NCBI RefSeq assembly: GCF_038502225.1
Contig: NC_091353.1
Span: 3,342,379-3,406,378 of the forward strand
Length of the DNA: 64,000 nt
Direction of reading: 5' to 3'
DNA from: Cherax quadricarinatus
Taxonomy: Eukaryota; Arthropoda; Malacostraca; Decapoda; Parastacidae
Positions within the stretch are counted from its first letter, which is position 1, and each line of letters starts with the position of its first letter. The notes under the pieces were generated by a model. It was given only the letters and a program-made list of their open reading frames with translations, made no database searches and was not told the origin of the DNA. Shown one piece after another: positions 45,353 to 56,689 of this stretch. Both the position numbers and the translations under genes were made by a program.

Positions 45353-45597
45353 TGTATAGAAAGTTCCTTGTTATATAGAGCATTTCGGACAAATTAGGTC
45401 ATTTTGTCCCCAGGATGCGACCCATACTAGTCCACTAAGACCCAGGTATCTATTCTACTGCTAGGTGAACATGGACATCAGGTGTCGTAAAGAAACACGT
45501 CCTAATGTTTCTACCCGTACCGGGAATCGACTGACGGACCTCAGTGTGTGAGCTGAGTGAGGTAGCAGTCGAGCTACGGGACACAGGAGTGTCAGGA
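45353..45597 (-). mobile_element. tRNA-derived SINE, subfamily 2, minus strand
   Basis: The body motif CCAGGATGCGACCCATAC and head GGGAATCGACTGACGG are reverse complements of the SINE consensus. The tail (reverse of GAAATGCTCTATATAAC) matches the copy at 61821-62049, not the flanking subfamily 1 copies. Confidence 0.8.
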
Positions 45598-45600
45598 AAC

Positions 45601-45895
45601 GGCCCGGTGGTCTGGTGGCTAAAGCTCCCGCTTCACACACGGAGTGCCCGGGTTCGATTCCCGGCGGGTGGAAACATTTCGACACGCTTCCTTACACCTG
45701 TTGTCCTGTTCACCTAGCAGCAAATAGGTACCTGGGTGTTAGTCGACTGGTGTGGGTCGCATCCTGGGGGACAAGATTAAGGACCCCAATGGAAATAAGT
45801 TAGACAGTCCTCGATGACGCACTGACTTTCTTGGGTTATCCTGGGTGGCTAACCCTTCGGGGTTAAAAATCCGAACGAAATCTTATCTTATCTTA
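45601..45895 (+). mobile_element. tRNA-derived SINE, subfamily 1, second copy
   Basis: It is nearly identical to 45050-45352, with the same B box GGTTCGATTCC and TCTTA tail. The close similarity suggests recent spread, or duplication of the SINE. Confidence 0.88.
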
Positions 45896-46130
45896 AGAGT
45901 TGTAAAGAAATGGGATGAATTGAAGAATGACACAGTGGAGACAACTCCATGCAGAGACTAAGTGTGTTGTGACCCCCTAAGATGGTGGAATATTTAGAAG
46001 TGTGGCCAAGACCTAACCCCTCCACCCCACCCCTTCACATACTCTTATAGGTAATTGTAAGTACATAATAACACAAAGATGGAGGTTGAAAAACTCTGCT
46101 CGAGACACGAGTTTGCTCTTACCTCGAGTG

Positions 46131-46793
<663 letters not shown>

Positions 46794-47230
46794 ACTGTTT
46801 GTCTGCCCTTCCATCATCTCGACTGCTTCTGGACACACTACAGGATGATCTACAGCCATTTATTCCTAGTCTGGACCTACTTTGGATGGATCTGGCCTTT
46901 TAGCAGAGCCTTAAACACCTTACAGACGAGGTGGCCTTGTTATGTATAAGGTCAACGTTATGTATCACACTTGGCTCCTTCGTGGACTGTACGAAGACAG
47001 TTTCTATACCACAAGACGGGCAGCAAACAACAGAATTTGTTCGTACAACACACAGATATTAATGAAATAACCACAATAGCCACAACTTTATCTTCTTTCC
47101 TATTTTTTTTTTGGTTTTACATCTTAAAATCTTAATTAAGTTAATGTTAGCAAAAGTTTTTTTCTTTAGTGAACCGAGGGAGGTAAAAGTTTTTGGCTTG
47201 TCGGTAAAGATAGAAAATTGTAGCCGTAAC
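46794..47230. other. Spacer, no gene seen
   Basis: This is mixed AT-rich sequence without a supported ORF, tandem repeat or recognisable element. Confidence 0.45.
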
Positions 47231-47416
47231 CAGTGGCGGACCGACATTTTTTGGGACCCTCAAACTTGAATTGTTATGGGGGCCCCTTCGCAACCCCTTC
47301 TCATACAGTAAACCCGAAATTTTTAAGCATTATGGACTAAAGTGGCTTCTGGGGCCCCTCCTGGATTAGGGGCCCTGAAGCCTAATATTCATTAGTTCAT
47401 AATAGATCCGCCCCTG
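47231..47416. mobile_element. hAT-like MITE, 186 bp
   Basis: The ends are imperfect inverted repeats, CAGTGGCGGACC at the left and GATCCGCCCCTG at the right. The flanking 8-mers GCCGTAAC and ACCTTAAC match at six of eight positions, as expected for an aged 8-bp hAT target duplication. The interior has no ORF and contains GGGGCCCC stretches. Confidence 0.75.
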
Positions 47417-47518
47417 ACCTTAACATGAAGAATCAGTCAGCACACAATAGATGAATAGATATACAAACTAAGACATGATTTACAGCTGGAAGTCGACAGT
47501 GAAAAAGAAAAACGTTAA

Positions 47519-47519
47519 G

Positions 47520-47576
<57 letters not shown>
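47519..47576. repeat. (ATT)n microsatellite
   Basis: About 19 uninterrupted TTA units. Confidence 0.96.
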
Positions 47577-47578
<2 letters not shown>

Positions 47579-47654
47579 AAACTAAGTACACCGGCAGTGT
47601 GGTAGCAGCCTCTTCTGTCAGGTAGTTACATACGGAAGCACAGGCTGGTTGTTT

Positions 47655-50225
47655 ATATTCCATCACACAGGGTAGGTGTTATGTACCATCACACAGGGTA
47701 GATGTTATGTACCGTCACACAGGGTAGATGTTATGTACCATCACACAGGGTAGGTGTTATGTACCATCACACAGGGTAGGTGTTATGTACCATCACACAG
47801 GGTAGATGTTATGTACCGTCACACAGGGTAGGTGTTATGTACCATCACACAGGGTAGGTGTTATGTACCATCACACAGGGTAGATGTTGTGTACCATCAC
47901 ACAGGGTAGATGTTGTGTACCATCACACAGGGTAGATGTTATGTACCATCACACAGGGTAGATGTTATGTACCATCACACAGGGTAGGTGTTATGTACCA
48001 TCACACAGGGTAGATGTTATGTACCATCACACAAGGTAGGTGTTATGTACCGTCACACAGGGTAGATGTTATGTACCATCACACAGGGTAGGTGTTATGT
48101 ACCATCACACAGGGTAGATGTTATGTACCATCACACAAGGTAGGTGTTATGTACCGTCACACAGGGTAGATGTTATGTACCATCACACAGGGTAGGTGTT
48201 ATGTACCATCACACAGGGTAGATGTTATGTACCATCACACAGGGTAGATGTTATGTACCATCACACAGGGTAGATGTTATGTACCATCACACAGGGTAGG
48301 TGGTATGTACCATCACACAGGGTAGATGTTATGTACCATCACACAGGGTAGGTGTTATGTACCATCACACAGGGTAGATGTTATGTACCATCACACAGGG
48401 TAGGTGTTATGTACCATCACACAGGGTAGGTGTTATGTACCATCACACAGGGTAGGTGTTATGTACCATCACACAGGGTAGATGTTATGTACCGTCACAC
48501 AGGGTAGATGTTATGTACCGTCACACAGGGTAGGTGTTATGTACCATCACACAGGGTAGGTGTTATGTACCATCACACAGGGTAGGTGTTATGTACCATC
48601 ACACAGGGTAGATGTTATGTACCATCACACAGGGTAGGTGTTATGTACCATCACACAGGGTAGGTGTTATGTACCATCACACAGGGTAGGTGTTATGTAC
48701 CATCACACAGGGTAGATGTTATGTACCGTCACACAGGGTAGATGTTATGTACCGTCACACAGGGTAGGTGTTATGTACCATCACACAGGGTAGGTGTTAT
48801 GTACCATCACACAGGGTAGGTGTTATGTACCATCACACAGGGTAGATGTTATGTACCATCACACAGGGTAGGTGTTATGTACCATCACACAGGGTAGATG
48901 TTATGTACCATCACACAGGGTAGGTGTTATGTACCATCACACAGGGTAGGTGTTATGTACCATCACACAGGGTAGATGTTATGTACCGTCACACAGGGTA
49001 GGTGTTATGTACCATCACACAGGGTAGGTGTTATGTACCATCACACAGGGTAGATGTTGTGTACCATCACACAGGGTAGATGTTGTGTACCATCACACAG
49101 GGTAGATGTTATGTACCATCACACAGGGTAGATGTTATGTACCATCACACAGGGTAGGTGTTATGTACCATCACACAGGGTAGATGTTATGTACCATTAC
49201 ACAGGGTAGATGTTATGTACCATCACACAGGGTAGGTGTTATGTACCATCGCACAGGGTAGGTGTTATGTACCATCACACAGGGTAGATGTTATGTACCA
49301 TCACACAGGGTAGGTGTTATGTACCGTCACACAGGGTAGATGTTATGTACCATTACACAGGGTAGCTGTTATGTACCATCACACAGGGTAGGTGTTATGT
49401 ACCATCACACAGGGTAGATGTTATGTACCATTACACAGGGTAGATGTTATGTACCATCACACAGGGTAGGTGTTATGTACCATCGCACAGGGTAGGTGTT
49501 ATGTACCATCACACAGGGTAGATGTTATGTACCATTACACAGGGTAGATGTTATGTACCATCACACAGGGTAGGTGTTATGTACCATCACACAGGGTAGG
49601 TGTTATGTACCATCACACAGGGTAGGTGTTATGTACCATCACACAGATGTTATGTAAGGTAGATGTTATGTACCATCACACAGGGTAGATGTTATGTACC
49701 ATCACACAGGGTAGATGTTATGTACCATCACACAGGGTAGATGTTATGTACCATCACACAGGGTAGATGTTATGTACCATCACACAGGGTAGATGTTATG
49801 TACCATCACACAGGGTAGATGTTATGTACCATCACACAGGGTAGGTAGATCACACAGGGTCATGTACCCTCACACAGGGTAGATGTTATGTACCATCACA
49901 CAGGGTAGATGTTATGTACCATCACACAGGGTAGATGTTATGTACCATCACACAGGGTAGATGTTATGTACCATCACACAGGGTAGATGTTATGTACCAT
50001 CACACAGGGTAGATGTTATGTACCATCACACAGGGTAGATGTTATGTACCATCACACAGGGTAGATGTTATGTACCATCACACAGGGTAGATGTTATGTA
50101 CCATCACACAGGGTAGATGTTATGTACCATCACACAGGGTAGATGTTATGTACCATCACACAGGGTAGATGTTATGTACCATCACACAGGGTAGATGTTA
50201 TGTACCATCACACAGAGTAGGTGTT
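47655..50225. repeat. Minisatellite, 26-bp unit, about 99 copies
   Basis: The unit is GGTAGGTGTTATGTACC then ATCACACAG, with GTAGATG/GTAGGTG and ATC/GTC/ATT variants. Two irregular junctions (about 49647-49665 and 49848-49870) contain partial units. Units right of the first are almost uniform GTAGATG types, indicating a recent local expansion. It is unrelated to the 26-bp ACATGT satellite. Confidence 0.95.
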
Positions 50226-51130
50226 ATAATGGGAGACTTAAGTAAAGGGGTGACTATATCAAATATAGCAGTACGCGTTAAGTCGCTGTGGCAGCTTGTG
50301 TTACTGTCACTTGTGTGAAGACAAAGGCAGGCAGGTGAAGCGAGTGGATGAACTTGAAGAAGAAAACAAGGGAAAAATCAGATTGTACCTTGTATGTTAG
50401 AAGGTAAATGTATAAGGATGGAATGTTAGACTTAACGTGGATCAAACAAAGTGTTTATTGCAGCCTCTGAAAATGTCAAGATTCACCTTGCTTAAACTTT
50501 GCTAGGTTATATAAAAAGTTGTGTAATATATAATTATCTGTCTATAATTACTTTTATTCAGTGTTGTTAATGGTTATGTCAGAGTACATGTGGTATTTGT
50601 AAAGTAGTTATCTAGACTTGAATTATTGAAAATTGTGAGGTGAGTTATTTTGAGGTCGATACTTTTTCTTCTCAGAGTGACAGTTGACCTGGTATATTTA
50701 TATTTATTTGATCAGTCACTTCCTAGTAATGTAAAAAAACAACATTCTATAAAGCTTTTATTGAATATTTACTTATGTTACTCAAAAGTCTCTTAATGTG
50801 CTAAAGTTGTATGTACTTAAGTACTACATTATAATACAGTAACACTAACAACAAGGGTCTTTAATTAGCTTATAAATCTCTTAAGTGTATGCACATTACT
50901 GAGGCTACCACTTACTTGTGCACTAAAATCAAGAATAATCTCTAAAATATATACATTAGTCAATTTTCAGCCTACATACACCGAGAAATGCACACCACTT
51001 GATGTATATACACTGGGTGATACACACCTCGCCGTTTACCTGTATATATACACTAGTGATGTGTGTATACTCCCTGTAGTAGGTTCCCTGGTGTATACTC
51101 CCCCAAGTATAGCTAAAATCTCGATCACAG
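50226..51130 (+). other. Probable intron of the SLC7-like gene
   Basis: This AT-rich unique sequence has no ORF that matches a transporter exon. A TATATACAC-rich part lies at about 50990-51070. The assignment rests only on the exon that follows. Confidence 0.45.
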
Positions 51131-51272
51131 GTGAGACAGAACTGGTGGCACAGGCACAAGAGGGACAGCACAGCCTGGGAGGCGTGGCTCTGGCACTATA
51201 CTCTGGACTCTTTGCCTACGGCGGCTGGAACTATCTCAACTTTGTCACTGAGGAACTTAAAGACCCCCACCG
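51131..51272 (+). CDS. Single exon of an SLC7 LAT-type amino-acid transporter
   Basis: The translation includes [27 protein letters not shown] and KDPHR. This is a highly conserved segment of the light-chain L-type/y+L amino-acid transporters (SLC7 family, APC superfamily), covering a transmembrane helix and the loop after it. Family members exchange neutral or cationic amino acids at the plasma membrane as partners of an SLC3 glycoprotein. The donor is clear: CACCG followed by GTAGGT at 51273. The acceptor is less clear. AG at 51129-51130 is used here, but the preceding pyrimidine tract is weak and AG at about 51152-51153 is an alternative. Other exons are outside the window or separated by repeat-filled introns. 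The exact paralog cannot be told. Confidence 0.85.
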
Positions 51273-51620
51273 GTAGGTCTTGTAACCTGTGTCATCCAGG
51301 ACCCCCACCGGTAGGTCTTGTAACCTGTGTCATCCAGGACCCCCACAGGTAGGTCCTGTAACCTATGTCATCCAGGACCCCCACAGGTAGGTCCTGTAAC
51401 CTGTGTCATCCAGGACCCCCACAGGTAGGTCCTGTAACCTGTGTCATCCAGGATCCACACAGGTACGTATTGTAACCTATGTCATCCAGGACCCCCACAG
51501 GTAGGTCCTGTAACCTGTGTCATCCAGGACCCCCACAGGTAGGTCCTGTAACCTGTGTCATCCAGGACCCCCACAGGTAGGTCCTGTAACCTGTGTCATC
51601 CAGGACCCCCACAGGTAGGT
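51262..51620 (+). repeat. 38-bp minisatellite derived from the exon's 3' end and splice donor
   Basis: Units start at 51262, 51300, 51338, 51376, 51414, 51452, 51490, 51528, 51566 and 51604 (partial). Each begins with GACCCCCAC, the last coding bases of the SLC7 exon, continues with CGGTAGGT or AGGTAGGT, and ends TGTGTCATCCAG. The first unit is the genuine exon end. Each later unit has a donor-like CAG/GTAGGT and an acceptor-like CCAG. Confidence 0.93.
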
Positions 51621-51683
51621 GTTGTCATCACAGTCTTCTACTGTCCTACACTGGTAGTTTACATTAATCACTATTTTAAGTAT

Positions 51684-54600
51684 TAGGTAGTGACTGGTGT
51701 TGTACAGGTGACATGCAGGCTTAATGACCCTCGTGTAGTGACTGGTGTTGTACAGGTGACATGTAGCCTTAATGACCCTCGTGTAGTGACTGGTGTTGTA
51801 CAGGTGACATGTAGCCTTAATGACCCTCGTGTAGTGACTGGTGTTGTACAGGTGACATGTAGCCTTAATGACCCTCGTGTAGTGACTGGTGTTGTACAGG
51901 TGACATGTAGCCTTAATGACCCTCGTGTAGTGACTGGTGTTGTACAGGTGACATGTAGCCTTAATGACCCTCGTGTAGTGACTGGTGTTGTACAGGTGAC
52001 ATGCAGCCTTAATGACCCTAGTGTAGTGACTGGTGTTGTACAGGTGACATGTAGCCTTAATGACCCTTGTGTAGTGACAGGTGGTGTACAGGTGACATGC
52101 AGCCTTAATGACCCTCGTGTAGTGACAGGTGGTGTACAGGTGACATGCAGCCTTAATGACCTTCGTGTAGTGACTGGTGTTGTACAGGTGACATGTAGCC
52201 TTAATGACCCTCGTGTAGTGACTGGTGTTGTACAGGTGACATGTAGCCTTAATGACCCTCGTGTAGTGACTGGTGTTGTACAGGTGACATGTAGCCTTAA
52301 TGACCCTCGTGTAGTGACTGGTGTTGTACACGTGACATGCAGCCTTGATGACCCTCGTGTAGTGACTGGTGGTGTACAGGTGACATGCAGCCTTAATGAC
52401 CCTAGTGTAGTGACTGGTGTTGTACAGGTGACATGTAGCCTTAATGACCCTTGTGTAGTGACAGGTGGTGTACAGGTGACATGCAGCCTTAATGACCCTC
52501 GTGTAGTGACAGGTGGTGTACAGGTGACATGCAGCCTTAATGACCCTCGTGTAGTGACAGGTGGTGTACAGGTGACATGCAGCCTTAATGACCCTCGTGT
52601 AGTGACAGGTGGTGTACAGGTGACATGCAGCCTTAATGACCCTCGTGTAGTGACTGGTGTTGTACAGGTGACATGCAGCCTTAATGACCCTCGTGTAGTG
52701 ACTGGTGTCGTACAAGTGACATGCAGCCTTAATGACCCTCGTGTAGTGACTGGTGTTGTACAGGTGACATGTAGCCTTAATGACCCTCGTGTAGTGACTG
52801 GTGTTGTACAGGTGACATGCAGCCTTAATGACCCTCGTGTAGTGACTGGTGTTGTACAGGTGACATGCAGCCTTAATGACCCTCATGTAGTGACTGGTGT
52901 TGTACAGGTGACATGCAGCCTTAATGACCCTAGTGTAGTGACTGGTGTTGTACAGGTGACATGCAGCCTTAATGACCCTCGTGTAGTGACTGGTGTTGTA
53001 CAGGTGACATGCAGCCTTAATGACCCTCGTGTAGTGACAGGTGGTGTACAGGTGACATGCAGCCTTAATGACCCTAGTGTAGTGACTGGTGTTGTACAGG
53101 TGACATGTAGCCTTAATGACCCTCGTGTAGTGACAGGTGGTGTACAGGTGACATGCAGCCTTAATGACCCTAGTGTAGTGACTGGTGTTGTACAGGTGAC
53201 ATGCAGCCTTAATGACCCTCGTGTAGTGACTGGTGTCGTACAAGTGACATGTAGCCTTAATGACCCTCGTGTAGTGACAGGTGGTGTACAGGTGACATGC
53301 AGCCTTAATGACCCTCGTGTAGTGACAGGTGGTGTACAGGTGACATGCAGCCTTAATGACCCTAGTGTAGTGACTGGTGTTGTACAGGTGACATGTAGCC
53401 TTAATGACCCTAGTGTAGTGACTGGTGTTGTACAGGTGACATGCAGCCTTAATGACCCTAGTGTAGTGACTGGTGTTGTACAGGTGACATGCAGCCTTAA
53501 TGACCCTAGTGTAGTGACTGGTGTTGTACAGGTGACATGCAGCCTTAATGACCCTAGTGTAGTGACTGGTGTTGTACAGGTGACATGTAGCCTTAATGAC
53601 CCTCGTGTAGTGACTGGTGGTGTACAGGTGACATGCAGCCTTAATGACCCTCGTGTAGTGACAGGTGGTGTACAGGTGACATGCAGCCTTAATGACCCTC
53701 GTGTAGTGACTGGTGTTGTACAGGTGACATGCAGCCTTAATGACCCTAGTGTAGTGACTGGTGTTGTACAGGTGACATGTAGCCTTAATGACCCTCGTGT
53801 AGTGACTGGTGTTGTACAGGTGACATGCAGCCTTAATGACCCTCGTGTAGTGACAGGTGTTGTACAGGTGACATGCAGCCTTAATGACCCTCGTGTAGTG
53901 ACAGGTGTTGTACAGGTGACATGTAGCCTTAATGACCCTAGTGTAGTGACTGATGTTGTACAGGTGACATGTAGCCTTAATGACCCTAGTGTAGTGACAG
54001 GTGGTGTACAGGTGACATGCAGCCTTAATGACCCTAGTGTAGTGACTGGTGTTGTACAGGTGACATGTAGCCTTAATGACCCTCGTGTAGTGACTGGTGT
54101 TGTACAGCTGACATGTAGCCTTAATGACCCTAGTGTAGTGACAGGTGGTGTACAGGTGACATGCAGCCTTAATGACCCTAGTGTAGTGACTGGTGTTGTA
54201 CAGGTGACATGTAGCCTTAATGACCCTCGTGTAGTGACTGGTGTTGTACAGCTGACATGTAGCCTTAATGACCCTCGTGTAGTGACAGGTGTTGTACAGG
54301 TGACATGTAGCCTTAATGACCCTCGTGTAGTGACTGGTGTTGTACAGGTGACATGCAGCCTTAATGACCCTCGTGTAGTGACAGGTGTTGTACAGGTGAC
54401 ATGTAGCCTTAATGACCCTCGTGTAGTGACTGGTGTTGTACAGGTGACATGCAGCCTTAATGACCCTAGTGTAGTGACTGGTGTTGTACAGGTGACATGT
54501 AGCCTTAATGACCCTCGTGTAGTGACAGGTGTTGTACAGGTGATATGTAGCCTTAATGACCCTCGTGTAGTGACAGGTGTTGTACAGGTGACATGTAGCC

Positions 54601-56345
54601 TTAATGACCCTCGTGTAGTGACTGGTGTTGTACAGGTGACATGTAGCCTTAATGACCCTCGTGTAGTGACAGGTGTTGTACAGGTGATATGTAGCCTTAA
54701 TGACCCTCGTGTAGTGACAGGTGTTGTACAGGTGACATGTAGCCTTAATGACCCTCGTGTAGTGACTGGTGTTGTACAGGTGACATGCAGCCTTAATGAC
54801 CCTAGTGTAGTGACTGGTGTTGTACAGGTGACATGTAGCCTTAATGACCCTCGTGTAGTGACTGGTGTTGTACAGGTGACATGCAGCCTTAATGACCCTA
54901 GTGTAGTGACTGGTGTTGTACAGGTGACATGTAGCCTTAATGACCCTCGTGTAGTGACTGGTGTTGTACAGGTGACATGCAGCCTTAATGACCCTCGTGT
55001 AGTGACTGGTGTTGTACAGGTGACATGCAGCCTTAATGACCCTCGTGTAGTGACTGGTGTTGTACAGGTGACATGTAGCCTTAATGACCCTAGTGTAGTG
55101 ACTGGTGTTGTACAGGTGACATGCAGCCTTAATGACCCTAGTGTAGTGACTGGTGTTGTACAGGTGACATGCAGCCTTAATGACCCTAGTGTAGTGACTG
55201 GTGTTGTACAGGTGACATGCAGCCTTAATGACCCTAGTGTAGTGACTGGTGTTGTACAGGTGACATGTAGCCTTAATGACCCTAGTGTAGTGACTGGTGT
55301 TGTACAGGTGACATGCAGCCTTAATGACCCTAGTGTAGTGACTGGTGTTGTACAGGTGACATGCAGCCTTAATGACCCTAGTGTAGTGACTGGTGTTGTA
55401 CAGGTGACATGCAGCCTTAATGACCCTAGTGTAGTGACTGGTGTTGTACAGGTGACATGCAGCCTTAATGACCCTCGTGTAGTGACTGGTGTTGTACAGG
55501 TGACATGTAGCCTTAATGACCCTCGTGTAGTGACTGGTGTTGTACAGGTGACATGCAGCCTTAATGACCCTAGTGTAGTGACTGGTGTAGTACAGGTGAC
55601 ATGCAGCCTTAATGAACCTCATGTAGTGACAGGTGGTGTACAGGTGACATGTAGCCTTAATGACCCTCGTGTAGTGACAGGTGGTGTACAGGTGACATGT
55701 AGCCTTAATGACCCTCGTGTAGTGACAGGTGGTGTACAGGTGACATGCAGCCTTAATGACCTTCGTGTAGTGACTGGTGTTGTACAGGTGACATGTAGCC
55801 TTAATGACCCTCGTGTAGTGACTGGTGTTGTACAGGTGACATGCAGCCTTAATGACCCTAGTGTAGTGACTGGTGTTGTACAGGTGACATGCAGCCTTAA
55901 TGACCCTCGTGTAGTGACTGGTGTTGTACGCGTGACATGCAGCCTTAATGACCCTCGTGTAGTGACTGGTGTTGTACAGGTGACATGTAGCCTTAATGAC
56001 CCTCGTGTAGTGACTGGTGTTGTACAGGTGACATGCAGCCTTAATGACCCTCGTGTAGTGACTGGTGTTGTACAGGTGACATGCAGCCTTAATGACCCTC
56101 GTGTAGTGACTGGTGTTGTACGCGTGACATGCAGCCTTAATGACCCTCGTGTAGTGACTGGTGTTGTACGCGTGACATGCAGCCTTAATGACCCTAGTGT
56201 AGTGACTGGTGTTGTACAGGTGACATGCAGCCTTAATGACCCTCGTGTAGTGACAGGTGGTGTACAGGTGACATGCAGCCTTAATGACCCTCGTGTAGTG
56301 ACAGGTGGTGTACAGGTGACATGCAGCCTTAATGACCCTCGTGTA
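51684..56345. repeat. 48-bp satellite, about 97 units
   Basis: The unit has TGACTGGTGTTGTACAGGTG, then ACATGCAGCCTTAATGACCC, then TCGTGTAG. CAG/TAG, TCG/TAG and CTGGTGTT/CAGGTGGT variants are shuffled along the array. 48 bp is a multiple of three, which leaves 1556 (plus) and 1354 (minus) codons open. Both strands open, with no start context or domain, argues against coding. It lies in the presumed SLC7 intron. Confidence 0.95.
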
Positions 56346-56358
56346 ATAGACTTAATTT

Positions 56359-56592
56359 AACCTCCCAGCATACATAAGGGGGATCACCAACAGATCCCAG
56401 GCTGTCCTCAAGAAGGCGCTGTATAGTCACCTTAAGTCAGTACCTGACCAACCGGGCTGTGGTTCGTTCGTCAGTTTGGGTGCGGTCAGCAGTAACAGCC
56501 TGGTTGATCAGACCCTGATCCACCACAAGGCCTTGTCTCAGACCGAGCCTCGGGGGCGTTGACCCCTTAAACCCTCTCCAGGTAAACCAGCA
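56359..56592 (+). mobile_element. LINE B 3' fragment (B4)
   Basis: The sequence corresponds to the last ORF2 residues (CTCAAGAAGGCGCTG region, then ACCGGGCTGTGG and AGTAACAGCCTGGTTGATCA) and the 3' UTR through GGGGGCGTTGACCCC and CTCTCCAGGTAAAC. It is 5'-truncated directly beside the 48-bp array. Confidence 0.88.
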
Positions 56593-56689
56593 AAATCCTT
56601 CACTGGATATACAACGTGACAAATTTTTGCCCTACTGTATAAAGCTTTTCTTGTATCTGCATTATAATACTGGTATTTAGATAGCATTG

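Larger units (their letters stand above)
44883..45945 (+). pseudogene. LINE A-like relic split by a SINE cluster
   Basis: At 44883-44935 the sequence CTGGAGGAACGAAGAGC, then ATGATCATGACATAC matches the LINE A block coding LEDRRVRGDMITTYKIL. At 45896-45945 RVVKKWDELKNDTVE matches the later block RVVRQWNSLENDVVE. The SINEs at 45050-45895 lie between them, so they inserted into the relic. Divergence from family A is high, so it may be a sister family. Confidence 0.6.

Noticed and set aside
51558..56360. Open frames of 1556 (plus) and 1354 (minus) codons
   Set aside because: They are a product of the 48-bp satellite. Both strands are open and the peptide repeat merely mirrors the unit.
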